A DNA stretch of 64,000 nucleotides from Gammaproteobacteria bacterium (GCA_013289615.1 JABCZO010000010.1:51963-115962), one strand, 5' to 3'. Shown: positions 50,747-59,749, counted from the first letter of the stretch. A program made the numbers and translations. Notes: generated by a model from the sequence alone, not told the origin.

Positions 50747-50874
50747 GATCGGCTTTGCTCCGACTGCGGCCCGCAGGCCGCGCTAGACATCGGTCCTACG
50801 TATAGCACCGATGCGCCGAAAAACCAAAGTTCGGATAACGCCGGCAACCGGGCTATTTTAAGCGCAGTGCCGCA

Positions 50875-51261
50875 TCAGGCGGGTTCGTGGCACACCGCTT
50901 CGAGGTTGTGGCGATCCGGATCGAGCACAAAGGCGCCGTAGTAGTTGGGATGATATTCGGGCCGCAGACCCGGTGCGCCGTTGTCGTGTCCGCCGGCCGC
51001 GAGCGCAGCCTGATAAAACGCATCGACCTGGGCGCGGCTCGCAGCCCGAAGGGCGACGTGGATCGGCGGCACATTGGAGTGGCCGCCGCCAATCCAGAAA
51101 TCCGGTTTTGGCGGCACGCCAAATCCGGCGGCCGGGCCGCCGCCGGTCAGCTCGGCCGGTACCTCGAACAACAGTTCATACCCCAGCGGCTGCAGTGCCT
51201 TGCGGTAGAACGCCTTGCTGGCCGCAAAGTCGCTCACGCCGATACCGATGTGATCGATCAT
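50875..51261 (-). CDS. VOC family protein (glyoxalase-like)
   Basis: 128 residues, single VOC module: MIDHIGIGVSDFAASKAFYR at the start, then PPIHVALRAASRAQVDAFYQAAL and GAFVLDPDRHNLEAVCHE. Probable metal ligands are H3 or H4 region (IDHIGI), H of IHVAL and E of LEAVCH. Substrate unknown; many such genes act in aldehyde or drug detoxification. An ATG at 51270 is an alternative start. 28 bases after rhlE on the same strand. Confidence 0.87.
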   Translation of the reverse strand: MIDHIGIGVSDFAASKAFYRKALQPLGYELLFEVPAELTGGGPAAGFGVPPKPDFWIGGGHSNVPPIHVALRAASRAQVDAFYQAALAAGGHDNGAPGLRPEYHPNYYGAFVLDPDRHNLEAVCHEPA

Positions 51262-51289
51262 CGCCCTCATCTCCCGGTACGCACGCTGC

Positions 51290-52396
51290 TCAGGCGGCGA
51301 CCGGTATCGGACGGCCGAGCAGCTTCTCGATCGCGCGCAGTCGCTCGCGTTCGTCACGGCTGACCAGCGATACCGCCTGGCCGCGCAGGCCCGCACGGCC
51401 GGTGCGACCGATGCGATGCACATAGTCCTCGGGCACGTGCGGCAATTCGAAATTCACCACGTGCGGCAGCTCGGTGATGTCCAGTCCGCGCGCCGCGATG
51501 TCGGTCGCGACCAGCACGCGCACGCGGCCCTGCTTGAAATCATCCAGCGCGCGCGTACGCGCGCCCTGCGATTTGTTGCCGTGGATCGCGGCGCACGACA
51601 GCCCGTCGCGCACCAGGCGCTCGGCCAGCCGGTTGGCGCCGTGCTTGGTGCGGGTGAACACCAGCGTCTGGCGTACATCGCCATCGACGATCAGGCGCGT
51701 CAGCAACGGATGCTTGGCGGAAGCGTCGACGTGGTAGACGCTGTGATCGACCAGCTCCGGCGGCCGGTTGCGCGGCGAGACATCGATGGTGACCGGGTTA
51801 CGCAGCAGCGACCTGGCCAGGATGCGGATCTCTTCGGAAAAGGTCGCCGAGAACATCAGGCTCTGCCGTTGCACCGGCAGTGCGGCGATGATGCGGCGAA
51901 TCGCGCGGATAAAACCCATATCGAGCATTCGATCGGCCTCATCGAGCACCAGTATCTCGATCTTCGACAGGTCCACCGCCCTGGACTGCAGGTGATCGAG
52001 CAGCCGTCCTGGTGTGGCGATCACCAGATCGACGCCGCGAGCTAGCGAGTCGAGCTGCGGCCTGGCGCTGACGCCGCCGTAGATCAGTACCCCGCGGATC
52101 GGCAGATCGTGCGCCAGCACGCGACAGGCGTCGCTGACCTGTGCGGCGAGCTCGCGCGTCGGCACCAGTATCAGGGCACGCGGACTGCGCTGGTGCGCGG
52201 GGTTCTGCAGCAGCCGTTCGAGCAGCGGCAGCGCGAAGGCGGCGGTCTTACCGGTGCCGGTCTGCGCCGCGGCCATCAGGTCGCGCCCTTGCAGCACGAC
52301 GGGAATAGCGCGCTCCTGAATCGGGGTGGGCTCGCTATAGCCGAGTGTTGCCACCGCTTTCAGCAGCGCCGGACTCAATGAAAAATCGTTGAACAA
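51290..52396 (-). CDS. rhlE: DEAD-box RNA helicase, RhlE type
   Basis: 368-residue ATP-dependent RNA helicase for RNA unfolding, ribosome maturation or decay. All core motifs present: Q-motif [54 protein letters not shown] and HRIGRTGR. It lacks the long basic tail of many RhlE proteins, ending GRPIPVAA. I propose the TTG at 52396 because GGAG lies 7 bases upstream and the protein then starts like E. coli RhlE ([11 protein letters not shown]); an ATG at 52438 without RBS is the alternative. The 180 bases upstream hold no gene and may be a long leader. Confidence 0.94.
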   Translation of the reverse strand: MFNDFSLSPALLKAVATLGYSEPTPIQERAIPVVLQGRDLMAAAQTGTGKTAAFALPLLERLLQNPAHQRSPRALILVPTRELAAQVSDACRVLAHDLPIRGVLIYGGVSARPQLDSLARGVDLVIATPGRLLDHLQSRAVDLSKIEILVLDEADRMLDMGFIRAIRRIIAALPVQRQSLMFSATFSEEIRILARSLLRNPVTIDVSPRNRPPELVDHSVYHVDASAKHPLLTRLIVDGDVRQTLVFTRTKHGANRLAERLVRDGLSCAAIHGNKSQGARTRALDDFKQGRVRVLVATDIAARGLDITELPHVVNFELPHVPEDYVHRIGRTGRAGLRGQAVSLVSRDERERLRAIEKLLGRPIPVAA

Positions 52397-52616
52397 ATCA
52401 ATACTCCGCAACGGCCTCGCTGCTGTCAGGCAGCCCATCGGTATGGCGCGTTCAACATGGATTGGATCGGCCGCGCGTTTCAGGCGAGGACTGCGATGGG
52501 CTTGCAGGAGGGGCGATAGGTCCCGGGAGTGGCCGTGATGGCCTTGAGGGGACGCTGAAGAACCTCGGCGCGCGGACCGAACCGCGCATTCGACAAACTC
52601 CGGTGCCAAGTCTAAC

Positions 52617-53840
52617 TCATTGCGGCCCAAAGCGCACATCGCGCCGTTCCGGCCCAAATAGCGACAGCACCACCAGCAGCGCGGCCACGGTTCCGACCAC
52701 CACCACAAACGCAAAGGCAAAGTCGGGATGCTCCACGCCGCCGCGATTCTCGGCAATGGTCGTCTGCAGCGTCGCGTTGTACGAGGCCAGCAGATTGCCT
52801 AATTGATACACAAAGCCAGGAAACGTCGCACGTATGCCCTCGGGCGAGAGTTCATTGAGATGCACCGGCACTACGCCCCAGGCCCCCTGCACCATGAACT
52901 GCATCACAAAGGCGGCTACTGCCAGCGCCACCGGCGTGAGCGAATAGGCCCAGAACGGCATCACCAGCAGCGACAGGCCCGCGGCGATGGCGATCGCCTT
53001 GCGGCGCCCGATGCGGCTCGACAGCGTGCCGAACGCGATGCCGCCGCAGATCGCGCCGATGTTGTAGACAATGGCAATGATCGATCGCGTTCCGGTGGAA
53101 AAGCCGCGCTGCGCCTCGAGGAAATGCGGATACAGATCCTGCGTGCCGTGGCTGAAGAAGTTGAAGCAGGTCATCAGCGCGATCGCATACAGCGCCAGCA
53201 GCCAATGACCCGACAGCGCGCTCCTCAGGCTGCGGGTCACCGGTTCGGCGCGACTCGCGGTCCAGGCCGCCGACTCCGGCACCTTGCTGCGGATGTACAG
53301 CACCAGCAGCGCCGGCGCGGCGCCCACCATGAACATCCCGCGCCAGCCGATATGCTCGAACAGCAGCCCGAACACGACCGAGGCCAGCAGATAGCCGCAG
53401 GGATAGCCGGCCTGCAACAGGCCCGATACCAGGCCGCGCGATCGTATCGGTACGCTCTCAAAGGCCAATGAGGCGCCGACGCCCCACTCGCCCCCCATCG
53501 CGATGCCGTAGAACGCACGCAGCACCAGGAACGCGCGCAGCGACGGCGCAAACGCCGAGGCGAACTCCATGCCCGAATACAGCAGCACGCTGGCCATCAG
53601 TGCGGGACGACGTCCGAAGTGATCGGCCGCCCGGCCGAACAGGAACGCGCCCACCGGCCGCATCGCCAGCGTCAGGAAGATCGCGTAGGTGATGCTCTTG
53701 ACGTCGGTGCCGAAGTCGCCGGCGATGCGCTTGAGTACGAAGACGACCAGGAAGAAGTCGAACGCATCGAGCATCCAGCCAAGGAAACTCGCCACAACGA
53801 TGTGGCGCTGCGTTGGGCTCCAGACTTCGTTCGATGCCAT
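52617..53840 (-). CDS. MFS transporter (organic-acid/sialate-type carrier)
   Basis: 407 residues, 12 hydrophobic segments. The N-half carries [19 protein letters not shown] and [15 protein letters not shown] (loop 2-3 RXGRR), and [21 protein letters not shown] in helices 4-5, typical of the sialate/lactate (SHS) and aromatic-acid carriers of the sugar-porter side of MFS. A monocarboxylate such as lactate or pyruvate is plausible but not shown. The ATG at 53840 has GGAGG 6 bases upstream. Divergent from uup. Confidence 0.88.
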   Translation of the reverse strand: MASNEVWSPTQRHIVVASFLGWMLDAFDFFLVVFVLKRIAGDFGTDVKSITYAIFLTLAMRPVGAFLFGRAADHFGRRPALMASVLLYSGMEFASAFAPSLRAFLVLRAFYGIAMGGEWGVGASLAFESVPIRSRGLVSGLLQAGYPCGYLLASVVFGLLFEHIGWRGMFMVGAAPALLVLYIRSKVPESAAWTASRAEPVTRSLRSALSGHWLLALYAIALMTCFNFFSHGTQDLYPHFLEAQRGFSTGTRSIIAIVYNIGAICGGIAFGTLSSRIGRRKAIAIAAGLSLLVMPFWAYSLTPVALAVAAFVMQFMVQGAWGVVPVHLNELSPEGIRATFPGFVYQLGNLLASYNATLQTTIAENRGGVEHPDFAFAFVVVVGTVAALLVVLSLFGPERRDVRFGPQ

Positions 53841-53913
53841 GCTGCCTCCCCACCGCGGCCGGTACAATGCCGGCCACTTGCCTTGAGCGTTCCCGCCAAT
53901 TATTGGTGCATTC

Positions 53914-55815
53914 GTGCTGCTTCGTCTAGATAAGGTATCGCTCGCCTATGGCTTGCGGCCACTGCTCGACCAGGTGTCGATGCAGCTCGGGGAGGGCGAG
54001 CGCGTCGGCCTGGTCGGACGCAATGGCGAGGGCAAGTCCTCGCTGCTGCGGCTGGTGCGTCATGAGGCCGAGCCCGATGCCGGCAGCCTGTGGGTCAAAC
54101 CGGGCGCCCGGGTGGCGCATCTGGCGCAGGATGCCGTCCTGCACACCGCCGAGAGCGTCGCGCAGATCGTGACCGGCGGGCTGCCGCATCAGCGCGGGGT
54201 GCTGGCGGAGTACCAGAGCCTGGCCGCGCAGGGTGTGCACTCGCAGCGGCAACGCCGGCGACTCGATGAGCTGCACCATGCGCTCGATGCCGCCGGCGGC
54301 TGGCAGCTCGAGCGCCGGGTCGCCACCGTGATCTCCCGACTGCAGCTCGATCCGGGCGCGCGTTTCGACCAGCTGTCCGGTGGCTGGCGACGCCGGGCGC
54401 TGCTGGCCAGGGCTCTGGTGTCGGAGCCCGACATCCTGCTGCTCGACGAGCCGACCAATCATCTGGATATCGAGGCGATCGAATGGCTCGAGCAGTTCCT
54501 GCTCGACTTTGCCGGCGCTCTGCTGTTTGTGAGCCACGACCGGGCGTTTATCAACCGCCTGGCCACCCGCATCGTCGAACTGGACCGGGGCAAGCTCAGC
54601 GCAACGCTCGGCAATTACGACGACTACGCGCGCATCAAGGCACAGCAGCTGGCGGCCGAGGCTGCGCATGCGGCGCTGTTCGACAAGAAACTCGCGCAGG
54701 AAGAGATCTGGATCCGCAAGGGCGTGGAGGCGCGACGCACCCGCAACGAGGGCCGGGTACGCGCCTTGTACCAGCTGCGCGCGCAGCGCCGCGCCCGGCG
54801 TGAGCGCAGCGGCAGCATCGAGCTCGAGCAGCACGTCGCCACCGAATCCGGCGCCCTGGTGTTCGAGGCCGAGCACCTGGGCGTCGAGTTCGACGGCCGC
54901 ACGGTCATCCGGGAGTTCTCCGGCCGCATCATGCGCGGCGATCGAATCGGGCTGGTCGGGCCCAACGGTGCCGGCAAGAGCACGCTGATCAAGGCACTGC
55001 TGGGCGAGATGGCGATCCAGCACGGCCAGGTGCGGCGCGGCAGCCGGCTCGAGGTCGCCTACTTCGACCAGGAGCGCGCGCAGCTCAACCTCGATGAGTC
55101 GGTGATGCAGAACATCAGCGGCCGCAACGATCAGGTGATCGTCAATGGCAGCAGCCGGCATGTTTCCGGCTACCTGCAGGACTTCCTGTTCCGCCCCGAG
55201 CAGCTGCACACCCCGGCGCGGGCGCTCTCCGGCGGCGAGCGCAACCGCCTGCTGCTGGCGCGACTGTTCGCGCAGCCGGCCAACGTGCTGGTGATGGACG
55301 AGCCGACCAACGACCTGGACATCGATACGCTGGAACTGGTGGAAGAGTACGTGGCGGAATTCCCCGGCACCCTATTGCTGGTCAGCCACGATCGCACTTT
55401 TCTCGATCACGTGGTCACCGGGCTGCTGGTGTTCGAGGGCAATGGCGTCGTGGGCGAGTTCGTCGGCGGCTATAACGACTGGGTCCGCTACCGGCGCCAG
55501 CGCGACACGCAGCAGCGCGAGCAGTGCGAGCCGGCTGCGCCGGCCGGCGCGCTGGCGCCGAGCGCCGCGATATCGGCCAAGGTGCGCAGGCTCTCGTACA
55601 AGGACCAGCGTGAACTGACCGCACTGCCGGAACGGCTGCAGGCACTGGAGGCCGAAAAGGGGCGCATCGAGGCCGAGCTCGCCGATGGGCAGCTCTACCG
55701 TGGCAGCCAGGATGCGCTGCAGGAGCGTCTGCAGCGCCTGGCAGCAATCAGTGCCGAGATCGAAGGCGGCTATGTGCGCTGGTCCGAACTCGAGGCCCTG
55801 GCGGCAAGGAATTAG
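53914..55815 (+). CDS. uup: ABC-F ATPase Uup
   Basis: 633-residue cytoplasmic ABC protein with no membrane domain, acting on ribosomes or in DNA repair. ABC1: Walker A GRNGEGKS near 36, LSGGWRRR, LLLDEPTNHLD. Linker about 230-300 rich in Arg and Lys. ABC2: GPNGAGKS, LSGGERNR, VMDEPTNDLD. C-terminal coiled coil about 565-633 (LQALEAEKGRIEAELADG) marks Uup rather than EttA. Starts with GTG at 53914; the RBS is weak. Confidence 0.94.
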   Translation: MLLRLDKVSLAYGLRPLLDQVSMQLGEGERVGLVGRNGEGKSSLLRLVRHEAEPDAGSLWVKPGARVAHLAQDAVLHTAESVAQIVTGGLPHQRGVLAEYQSLAAQGVHSQRQRRRLDELHHALDAAGGWQLERRVATVISRLQLDPGARFDQLSGGWRRRALLARALVSEPDILLLDEPTNHLDIEAIEWLEQFLLDFAGALLFVSHDRAFINRLATRIVELDRGKLSATLGNYDDYARIKAQQLAAEAAHAALFDKKLAQEEIWIRKGVEARRTRNEGRVRALYQLRAQRRARRERSGSIELEQHVATESGALVFEAEHLGVEFDGRTVIREFSGRIMRGDRIGLVGPNGAGKSTLIKALLGEMAIQHGQVRRGSRLEVAYFDQERAQLNLDESVMQNISGRNDQVIVNGSSRHVSGYLQDFLFRPEQLHTPARALSGGERNRLLLARLFAQPANVLVMDEPTNDLDIDTLELVEEYVAEFPGTLLLVSHDRTFLDHVVTGLLVFEGNGVVGEFVGGYNDWVRYRRQRDTQQREQCEPAAPAGALAPSAAISAKVRRLSYKDQRELTALPERLQALEAEKGRIEAELADGQLYRGSQDALQERLQRLAAISAEIEGGYVRWSELEALAARN

Positions 55816-55833
55816 CGCGCGGTGTGTCCCGGG

Positions 55834-55855
55834 GCGCTCGCCGGGCGCTCGCCGG
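55834..55855. repeat. Two tandem copies of an 11-base unit after uup
   Basis: GCGCTCGCCGG is repeated twice without gap at 55834-55844 and 55845-55855, followed by GCGCG. It is only 18 bases beyond the uup stop, and the repeat can fold on itself, so it may contribute to uup mRNA 3-prime-end structure. No T-run follows. Confidence 0.6.
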
Positions 55856-55957
55856 GCGCGCATTTATCAGGGAAAAACCCGCTGCGCGCCAGCACCTGGA
55901 CTGCGGCGCATGTGCCCTTGCCTACCCCACAAAGTGCGAACTTCGGGGGTCCGGATG

Positions 55958-55966
55958 TGGTAAAGT
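55958..55966 (+). promoter_or_regulatory. Extended -10 upstream of the three small genes
   Basis: TGGTAAAGT fits an extended -10 (TGnTANNNT). Transcription would start near 55973 and precede the ATG at 56058 by about 85 bases. The rest of the gap 55816-56057 holds the tandem repeat after uup and nothing else I can support. Confidence 0.45.
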
Positions 55967-56057
55967 GGTCTCCTGATTTTCCGATGCAGCACGCCGCGCT
56001 GCGCCCCCCAACCGCGACCCACTCGCACTCGGGAGCGCCCCAGAGCGACGGCTGGAG

Positions 56058-56234
56058 ATGAGCTTGGCCAAGCCGAATTATCGCCACCAGAAAAAACAGA
56101 AGGAGCTGGCGCGCAAGACGCGTCACGCTGAAAAGCTGAAGAAGCGCCTGGAGCGCGACGAAGTCCCCGCAGCCGATGGCGCGGACCTGCAGACCACCGC
56201 ACCCGAGGGCTCAGCGATCGAGTCGAAGCCATGA
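56058..56234 (+). CDS. Small basic protein, unknown
   Basis: 58 residues. N-half is very basic and helical: MSLAKPNYRHQKKQKELARK then TRHAEKLKKRLERD; C-half acidic and disordered. This PNYRHQKKQKELARKxR start recurs in small proteins of many beta- and gammaproteobacteria, as I recall, with no assigned function; RNA or ribosome contact is an obvious guess. The ATG has GGAG 4 bases upstream. It overlaps the next gene in ATGA. Confidence 0.75.
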   Translation: MSLAKPNYRHQKKQKELARKTRHAEKLKKRLERDEVPAADGADLQTTAPEGSAIESKP

Positions 56235-56653
56235 AAATTGCCGCCCGTAAAAACTCCTCGCTCGACGAGCAACGCCGCTACCGACGGCAGTACGATCGCG
56301 ACCGTTCCCCGGCCCTGCGTAGTGCGTTTCCACAGCTGCAGCAGTTGAACATCGAGCTGTCGTTCGGCGACCGGACCGGCGCCGCCCCCAAGGAAGTGGT
56401 TCCGTCGTCGCAGTCGCATGCTTTCTATCCACCGGCACAAGCCTTTTTTCGCTTTCGCTGCCCGTGTGCCGATTGCGACGGAGAATTCGATCTGAGCGCC
56501 AACGTCGCACAACTGGCTGGCACCCCCGGACGCGGCAGCCGCACAGTCACCGCCAAGGTACATTGCGCCGGCACGCGCGCGCGCGATCGCGCCACCGGCA
56601 CCACCTGCCCGATCGAGCTCAACTACCGCATCGTCGCCCTGGGCACACCATGA
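56231..56653 (+). CDS. Cys-rich small protein, unknown
   Basis: 140 residues. A basic N-terminus (KIAARKNSSLDEQRRYRRQYDRD; key QRRYRRQYDRD) is followed by a possible zinc-binding core: CPCADCDGEFD near residue 77, VHCAG near 113, TTCPIELNYR near 125. No family recognised. Translationally coupled (ATGA overlaps) to genes on both sides, so the three proteins probably act together. Confidence 0.72.
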   Translation: MKIAARKNSSLDEQRRYRRQYDRDRSPALRSAFPQLQQLNIELSFGDRTGAAPKEVVPSSQSHAFYPPAQAFFRFRCPCADCDGEFDLSANVAQLAGTPGRGSRTVTAKVHCAGTRARDRATGTTCPIELNYRIVALGTP

Positions 56654-56994
56654 ACTCCTGGCGCAATGCGCTGCCGCTGGCCGGGGAACCGACCGCTGAC
56701 TTTCGTGAGCGGCTGGCAAGACAGCAGGCCGAAGCCGCCGAACGGCGCCAGCAGGCGCTGACCGAGCAGGCCTCGCCGCTCAATTCCGCACAGGCGCGCA
56801 TCAATATCTGGGAGCAGCTGCACGCGATCGAACTGCCGCGCGATGCGGCGCATCGACTGGTGGCGCTGATCGCCTCCAACACCGGTCTTAGCATCGCGCA
56901 GGTGCGCGCCGAGCAGCAGCGGCGGGCCGCGCCCCGTCCGGCGCCGAGCGCCGTCGCGACCGACCTTCCGGAAGTGCCCGCTACCCCAGGCTGA
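56650..56994 (+). CDS. Small helical protein, unknown
   Basis: 114 residues. First half is amphipathic and Arg/Gln/Ala-rich, likely a coiled coil (FRERLARQQAEAAERRQQAL); middle is hydrophobic helical (LHAIELPRDAAHRLVALIAS); C-terminus Pro/Ala-rich and disordered. No known domain seen. Third gene of the overlapped trio, 28 bases before aroQ, which is on the same strand. Confidence 0.72.
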   Translation: MNSWRNALPLAGEPTADFRERLARQQAEAAERRQQALTEQASPLNSAQARINIWEQLHAIELPRDAAHRLVALIASNTGLSIAQVRAEQQRRAAPRPAPSAVATDLPEVPATPG

Positions 56995-57022
56995 TCGATC
57001 GGGCGCGCCCGCGAGACTATGC

Positions 57023-57463
57023 ATGAGCGGTCGGATCTACCTGTTCAACGGGCCGAATCTGAATCTGCTGGGGGAACGCGAGCCGGCGCTCTATGGCCAT
57101 CACACGCTGGCCGACATCGAGACGCGATGCCGCGCCGTGGCCGATCGGCATCACCTGGAGCTGATCGCGCGCCAGACCAACGCCGAGCATGAATTCATCG
57201 GCTGGCTGCACGAGGCACGCCGCGCCGCGGGCATCATCATCAACCCGGCGGCGTTCTGCTATCACTCGGTGGCGATCCTCGATGCGCTGAGGATGTGCGA
57301 GTGCCCGGTGATCGAAGTGCATATCAGCAACATCTATCGGCGTGAAGACTGGCGCAGCAAGTCGATCCTGGCGGCCGCCACCACCGGCGTGATCACCGGT
57401 CTTGGTATCGACGGCTATCGGTTGGCCATGGAGCACCTGGTGCAGCTGCTCGCCAAAGCCTGA
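57023..57463 (+). CDS. Type II 3-dehydroquinate dehydratase-family protein, atypical active site
   Basis: 146 residues. Typical fold of AroQ: FNGPNLNLLG, GEREPALYGHHTL with catalytic-loop Arg19 and Tyr24, EVHISN with His100. The active-site segment differs: canonical NPGAYTHTS becomes NPAAFCYHS, so the usual His position (Asn+6) is Tyr80 and His81 is one residue later. Also NIHARE is NIYRRE. I remember proteins of this subgroup annotated as dehydroquinases. It may have altered chemistry or a catabolic (quinate) role; shikimate-pathway neighbours are absent. Symbol left blank for that reason. Confidence 0.85.
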   Translation: MSGRIYLFNGPNLNLLGEREPALYGHHTLADIETRCRAVADRHHLELIARQTNAEHEFIGWLHEARRAAGIIINPAAFCYHSVAILDALRMCECPVIEVHISNIYRREDWRSKSILAAATTGVITGLGIDGYRLAMEHLVQLLAKA

Positions 57464-57495
57464 GGGCAGCCGCGCGGCCCGCGCGCGCCGCCGAG

Positions 57496-58674
57496 CTAGC
57501 CGTCGAGCAATGCTCGCGTGTGCCGGGCGACCATCAGGTTCTCGTCGGTGGGGATCATCCAGGCCGAAGGCGCTGACTGCGCGCGCGAGATCTTAGGTCC
57601 GCCTGCGGCGTTGGCGGCCTCATCGAGCCGAATGCCGATCCAGCCCGCGTCCCGGCATACGCGGGCGCGGACCTGGGCAGCGTGCTCGCCGATCCCGCCG
57701 GTGAATACCAGCGCGTCGAGTCCGCCCAGCGCGGCGACCAGCGAGCCCAGCTCCCGCCCGATCCGGTACACCAGCAGAGCGATCGCCTCCTTCGCGGCCG
57801 GCAGGTCGCTTGCCAGCAGGGTACGCATGTCGCTCGACAGGCCGGAAACCCCGAGCAGGCCGGAGCGCTGATAGAGCAGCTGCTCGAGCGCGTGCGCACC
57901 CATGCCCCGATGTTGCATAAGGTAGAGAATCACCCCGGGATCCAGGGCCCCGCTTCGGGTCCCCATCGGCAGACCGTCGAGCGGGGTCAGGCCCATGGTA
58001 CTGGCGATACTGCGGCCGTCATCGATCGCGCACATGCTGGCGCCGCTGCCCAGGTGCGCGACCACGAGCTTACCGGCGACGCAGTCGGGCGCGATCTGCG
58101 GCAGCGCGCTGATGATGTACTCGTAGGACAGGCCATGGAAGCCGTAGCGGCGGATACCGGTGGCGGTGAGTTCCCGCGGCAACGCAAATTCCCGCGCCAG
58201 CGGCGGCTGGCTGCTGTGAAACGCCGTATCAAAACAGGCCACCTGGCGCACGCGGGGAGCCACCGCGCTCACCGCACGAATGGCTGCAATCTGGTGCGGC
58301 TGGTGCAGCGGGGCCAGCGGCACCAGCTCGGTCAGATCCGCGAGCACCCGCTGGTCGATCAGTACCGGCCGGGAATATGTCTGCCCGCCATGCACCACGC
58401 GGTGGCCGACGCCGTCGAACCCGGCCTCGCTGCCAATGTGAGCGCTAAACCAGCCCTGTATCGCGACGATCGCCCGCTCATGGTCTTCTGCTGCAACCGG
58501 CTGGTCGGCGAGAGCGCGACCGGCAGCATCCCCGACCGTCAGGCGCGGCGAGCTACCAATTCCCTCCACCTGACCATGCGCACGCGGTGCCAGCGTGCGG
58601 TCGGTTCCGGTCTCGAACACCGAGAATTTAACACTCGATGAACCGGCGTTGATCACCAGGATGGGTTGTCGCAT
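57496..58674 (-). CDS. ackA: Acetate kinase
   Basis: 392 residues; transfers phosphate between acetyl-P and ADP or acetate and ATP. Signature NAGSSSVKF at the N-terminus, VAHLGSGASMCAIDDGRS with the phosphate loop, GTRSGALDPG, and FTGGIGEHAA for adenosine binding; all intact. The ATG at 58674 (MRQPILVINAG) is preferred to upstream frame extension. No pta is adjacent, so acetyl-P may come from the phosphoketolase at 5629-8037 rather than from acetyl-CoA. Convergent with aroQ. Confidence 0.95.
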   Translation of the reverse strand: MRQPILVINAGSSSVKFSVFETGTDRTLAPRAHGQVEGIGSSPRLTVGDAAGRALADQPVAAEDHERAIVAIQGWFSAHIGSEAGFDGVGHRVVHGGQTYSRPVLIDQRVLADLTELVPLAPLHQPHQIAAIRAVSAVAPRVRQVACFDTAFHSSQPPLAREFALPRELTATGIRRYGFHGLSYEYIISALPQIAPDCVAGKLVVAHLGSGASMCAIDDGRSIASTMGLTPLDGLPMGTRSGALDPGVILYLMQHRGMGAHALEQLLYQRSGLLGVSGLSSDMRTLLASDLPAAKEAIALLVYRIGRELGSLVAALGGLDALVFTGGIGEHAAQVRARVCRDAGWIGIRLDEAANAAGGPKISRAQSAPSAWMIPTDENLMVARHTRALLDG

Positions 58675-58693
58675 CCGTCTAGGATAACCCCGC

Positions 58694-58720
58694 GACCACA
58701 GTGCTTTCGAAACTGTGATC
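58694..58720. promoter_or_regulatory. Inverted repeat upstream of ackA
   Basis: GACCACAGT (58694-58702) and ACTGTGATC (58712-58720) pair at 8 of 9 positions around a 9-base spacer, 20 bases upstream of the ackA start. Arm length and position suit a dimeric regulator. The rest of 58675-58872 contains TATTT-like A/T patches and a shorter repeat GCTCT / AGAGC (58813-58834) before DUF2934. Confidence 0.45.
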
Positions 58721-58872
58721 TGATGCATGGAAATTTCGCCGCCGTGACGACTAATGTATCGATCCGGCGCGCTGCGACAGCGGTTGTCGCCGACAAAAGA
58801 CCGTTGCTCTTTCTACTCAAATAGAGCGAAGATCAAAGCCGGTCGAATCATGACATCATCTATGAGGTATCT

Positions 58873-59127
58873 ATGGCAGCTACGACGTCACCCGCCACAC
58901 GCAGTACCCGCCGACCGACCCCCAAGACGACCGAGCGTCCGCTGCGAGCCGACGCGGTCGCCGCGGTGATCGATCCGGACCATCGCCGGGCGCTGATCGC
59001 CCAGATCGCCTACTACCGTGCCGAACGCCGCGGTTTCGAACCCGGGCACGAGGCGGAAGACTGGCTAAGTGCGGAAGCGGAAGTGGATACGGCCCTGACA
59101 TTAGGAGTGATGAAATCGGGCAACTGA
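58873..59127 (+). CDS. DUF2934 family small protein
   Basis: 84 residues. The DUF2934 core is DHRRALIAQIAYYRAERRGF followed by GHEAEDWLSAEAEV, exactly as in stress- or phytochrome-linked members of this family; function unknown. The N-terminal 30 residues are Thr/Arg-rich and disordered. RBS GAGGT 5 bases upstream of the ATG. Followed by a strong palindrome. Confidence 0.86.
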   Translation: MAATTSPATRSTRRPTPKTTERPLRADAVAAVIDPDHRRALIAQIAYYRAERRGFEPGHEAEDWLSAEAEVDTALTLGVMKSGN

Positions 59128-59137
59128 GCAGCACCCT

Positions 59138-59157
59138 TTAGCGCCGGCCGGCGCTAA
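59138..59157 (+). terminator. 20-base perfect palindrome, likely terminator
   Basis: TTAGCGCC-GGCC-GGCGCTAA is perfectly self-complementary and is followed by TTTC. It starts 10 bases after the DUF2934 stop. The stem is strong but the T-run is short, so termination may be partial, possibly working in both directions for the convergent gene. Confidence 0.6.
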
Positions 59158-59266
59158 TTTCAATCGGCGTCTCTGCGCCGCAAAGCGCAGATTCAAGTCG
59201 ACTGTCGCACCAGAAAAAACGCCAAAACAGAAAGAATCAACACGCCGCGTACCCACTCGCGGCGAC

Positions 59267-59308
59267 GCGATTGGCGTCGCGATTGGCGTCGCGATGGGCA
59301 TGCGATTG
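59267..59308. repeat. 12-base tandem repeat beyond a minus-strand gene
   Basis: GCGATTGGCGTC occurs twice exactly (59267-59278, 59279-59290), then two diverged copies GCGATGGGCAT and GCGATTG. It lies just past the stop of the gene at 59322 and resembles a small slipped-strand array. Too short and contiguous for CRISPR. Confidence 0.75.
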
Positions 59309-59321
59309 CCGGGCGTTTCCC

Positions 59322-59720
59322 CTAACTGCGTTGCGGTGCCATGCGATCGGCGGCGCGAAAGTACTTGCGCGCGTGCGCCAGCAGCTCCCCATCACTCGGG
59401 TGATCGAGCGTCTCCACCGCTGCGATGCGCGCCAGCAGCTGCGGCGCGTGGCGCTGGATGTGCTTGAACAGCTCGTGCTTGGCATTCGCGGGCCCGCCGA
59501 TCAGCACTGCCCCCGCGCTGCCGACGGCTTCGACCACCGAGTGGAAGAAGGCCTGGTCCTCGGCCGTATGGCCGCTGCCGATCGAATGGGCCTTGTGATG
59601 GATATGGCGGGTGGGATGTCCCGGGTGTACCACGACGTGCTCGGCGTCGTCGGCATTGAAATGAAACACGCGGGCCTCGTGGCGATCGATCCAGACGGCG
59701 GCATGAAAATGCTGGCTCAA
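59322..59720 (-). CDS. Conserved 'translational machinery'-type protein
   Basis: 132 residues, very His-rich. I recall rhizobial and other proteobacterial proteins with the same pattern, VWIDRHEARVFHFNAD, HPTRHIHHKAHSIGSGH, GPANAKHELFKHI, ETLDHPSDGELLAHARKYF and ADRMAPQ, annotated as translational machinery proteins and related to eRF1-like domain 1. Function not established. There is no ATG; the TTG at 59720 has AGGGG 7 bases upstream. Next to cbpM-cbpA, suggesting stress or protein-quality context. Confidence 0.8.
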   Translation of the reverse strand: MSQHFHAAVWIDRHEARVFHFNADDAEHVVVHPGHPTRHIHHKAHSIGSGHTAEDQAFFHSVVEAVGSAGAVLIGGPANAKHELFKHIQRHAPQLLARIAAVETLDHPSDGELLAHARKYFRAADRMAPQRS

Positions 59721-59749
59721 GGTACTGCCCCTTTGGGTGTGATGACGGT

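Noticed and set aside
59267..59308. Short repeat array considered as CRISPR
   Set aside because: Units are contiguous, 12 bases long, with no spacers and no cas genes.
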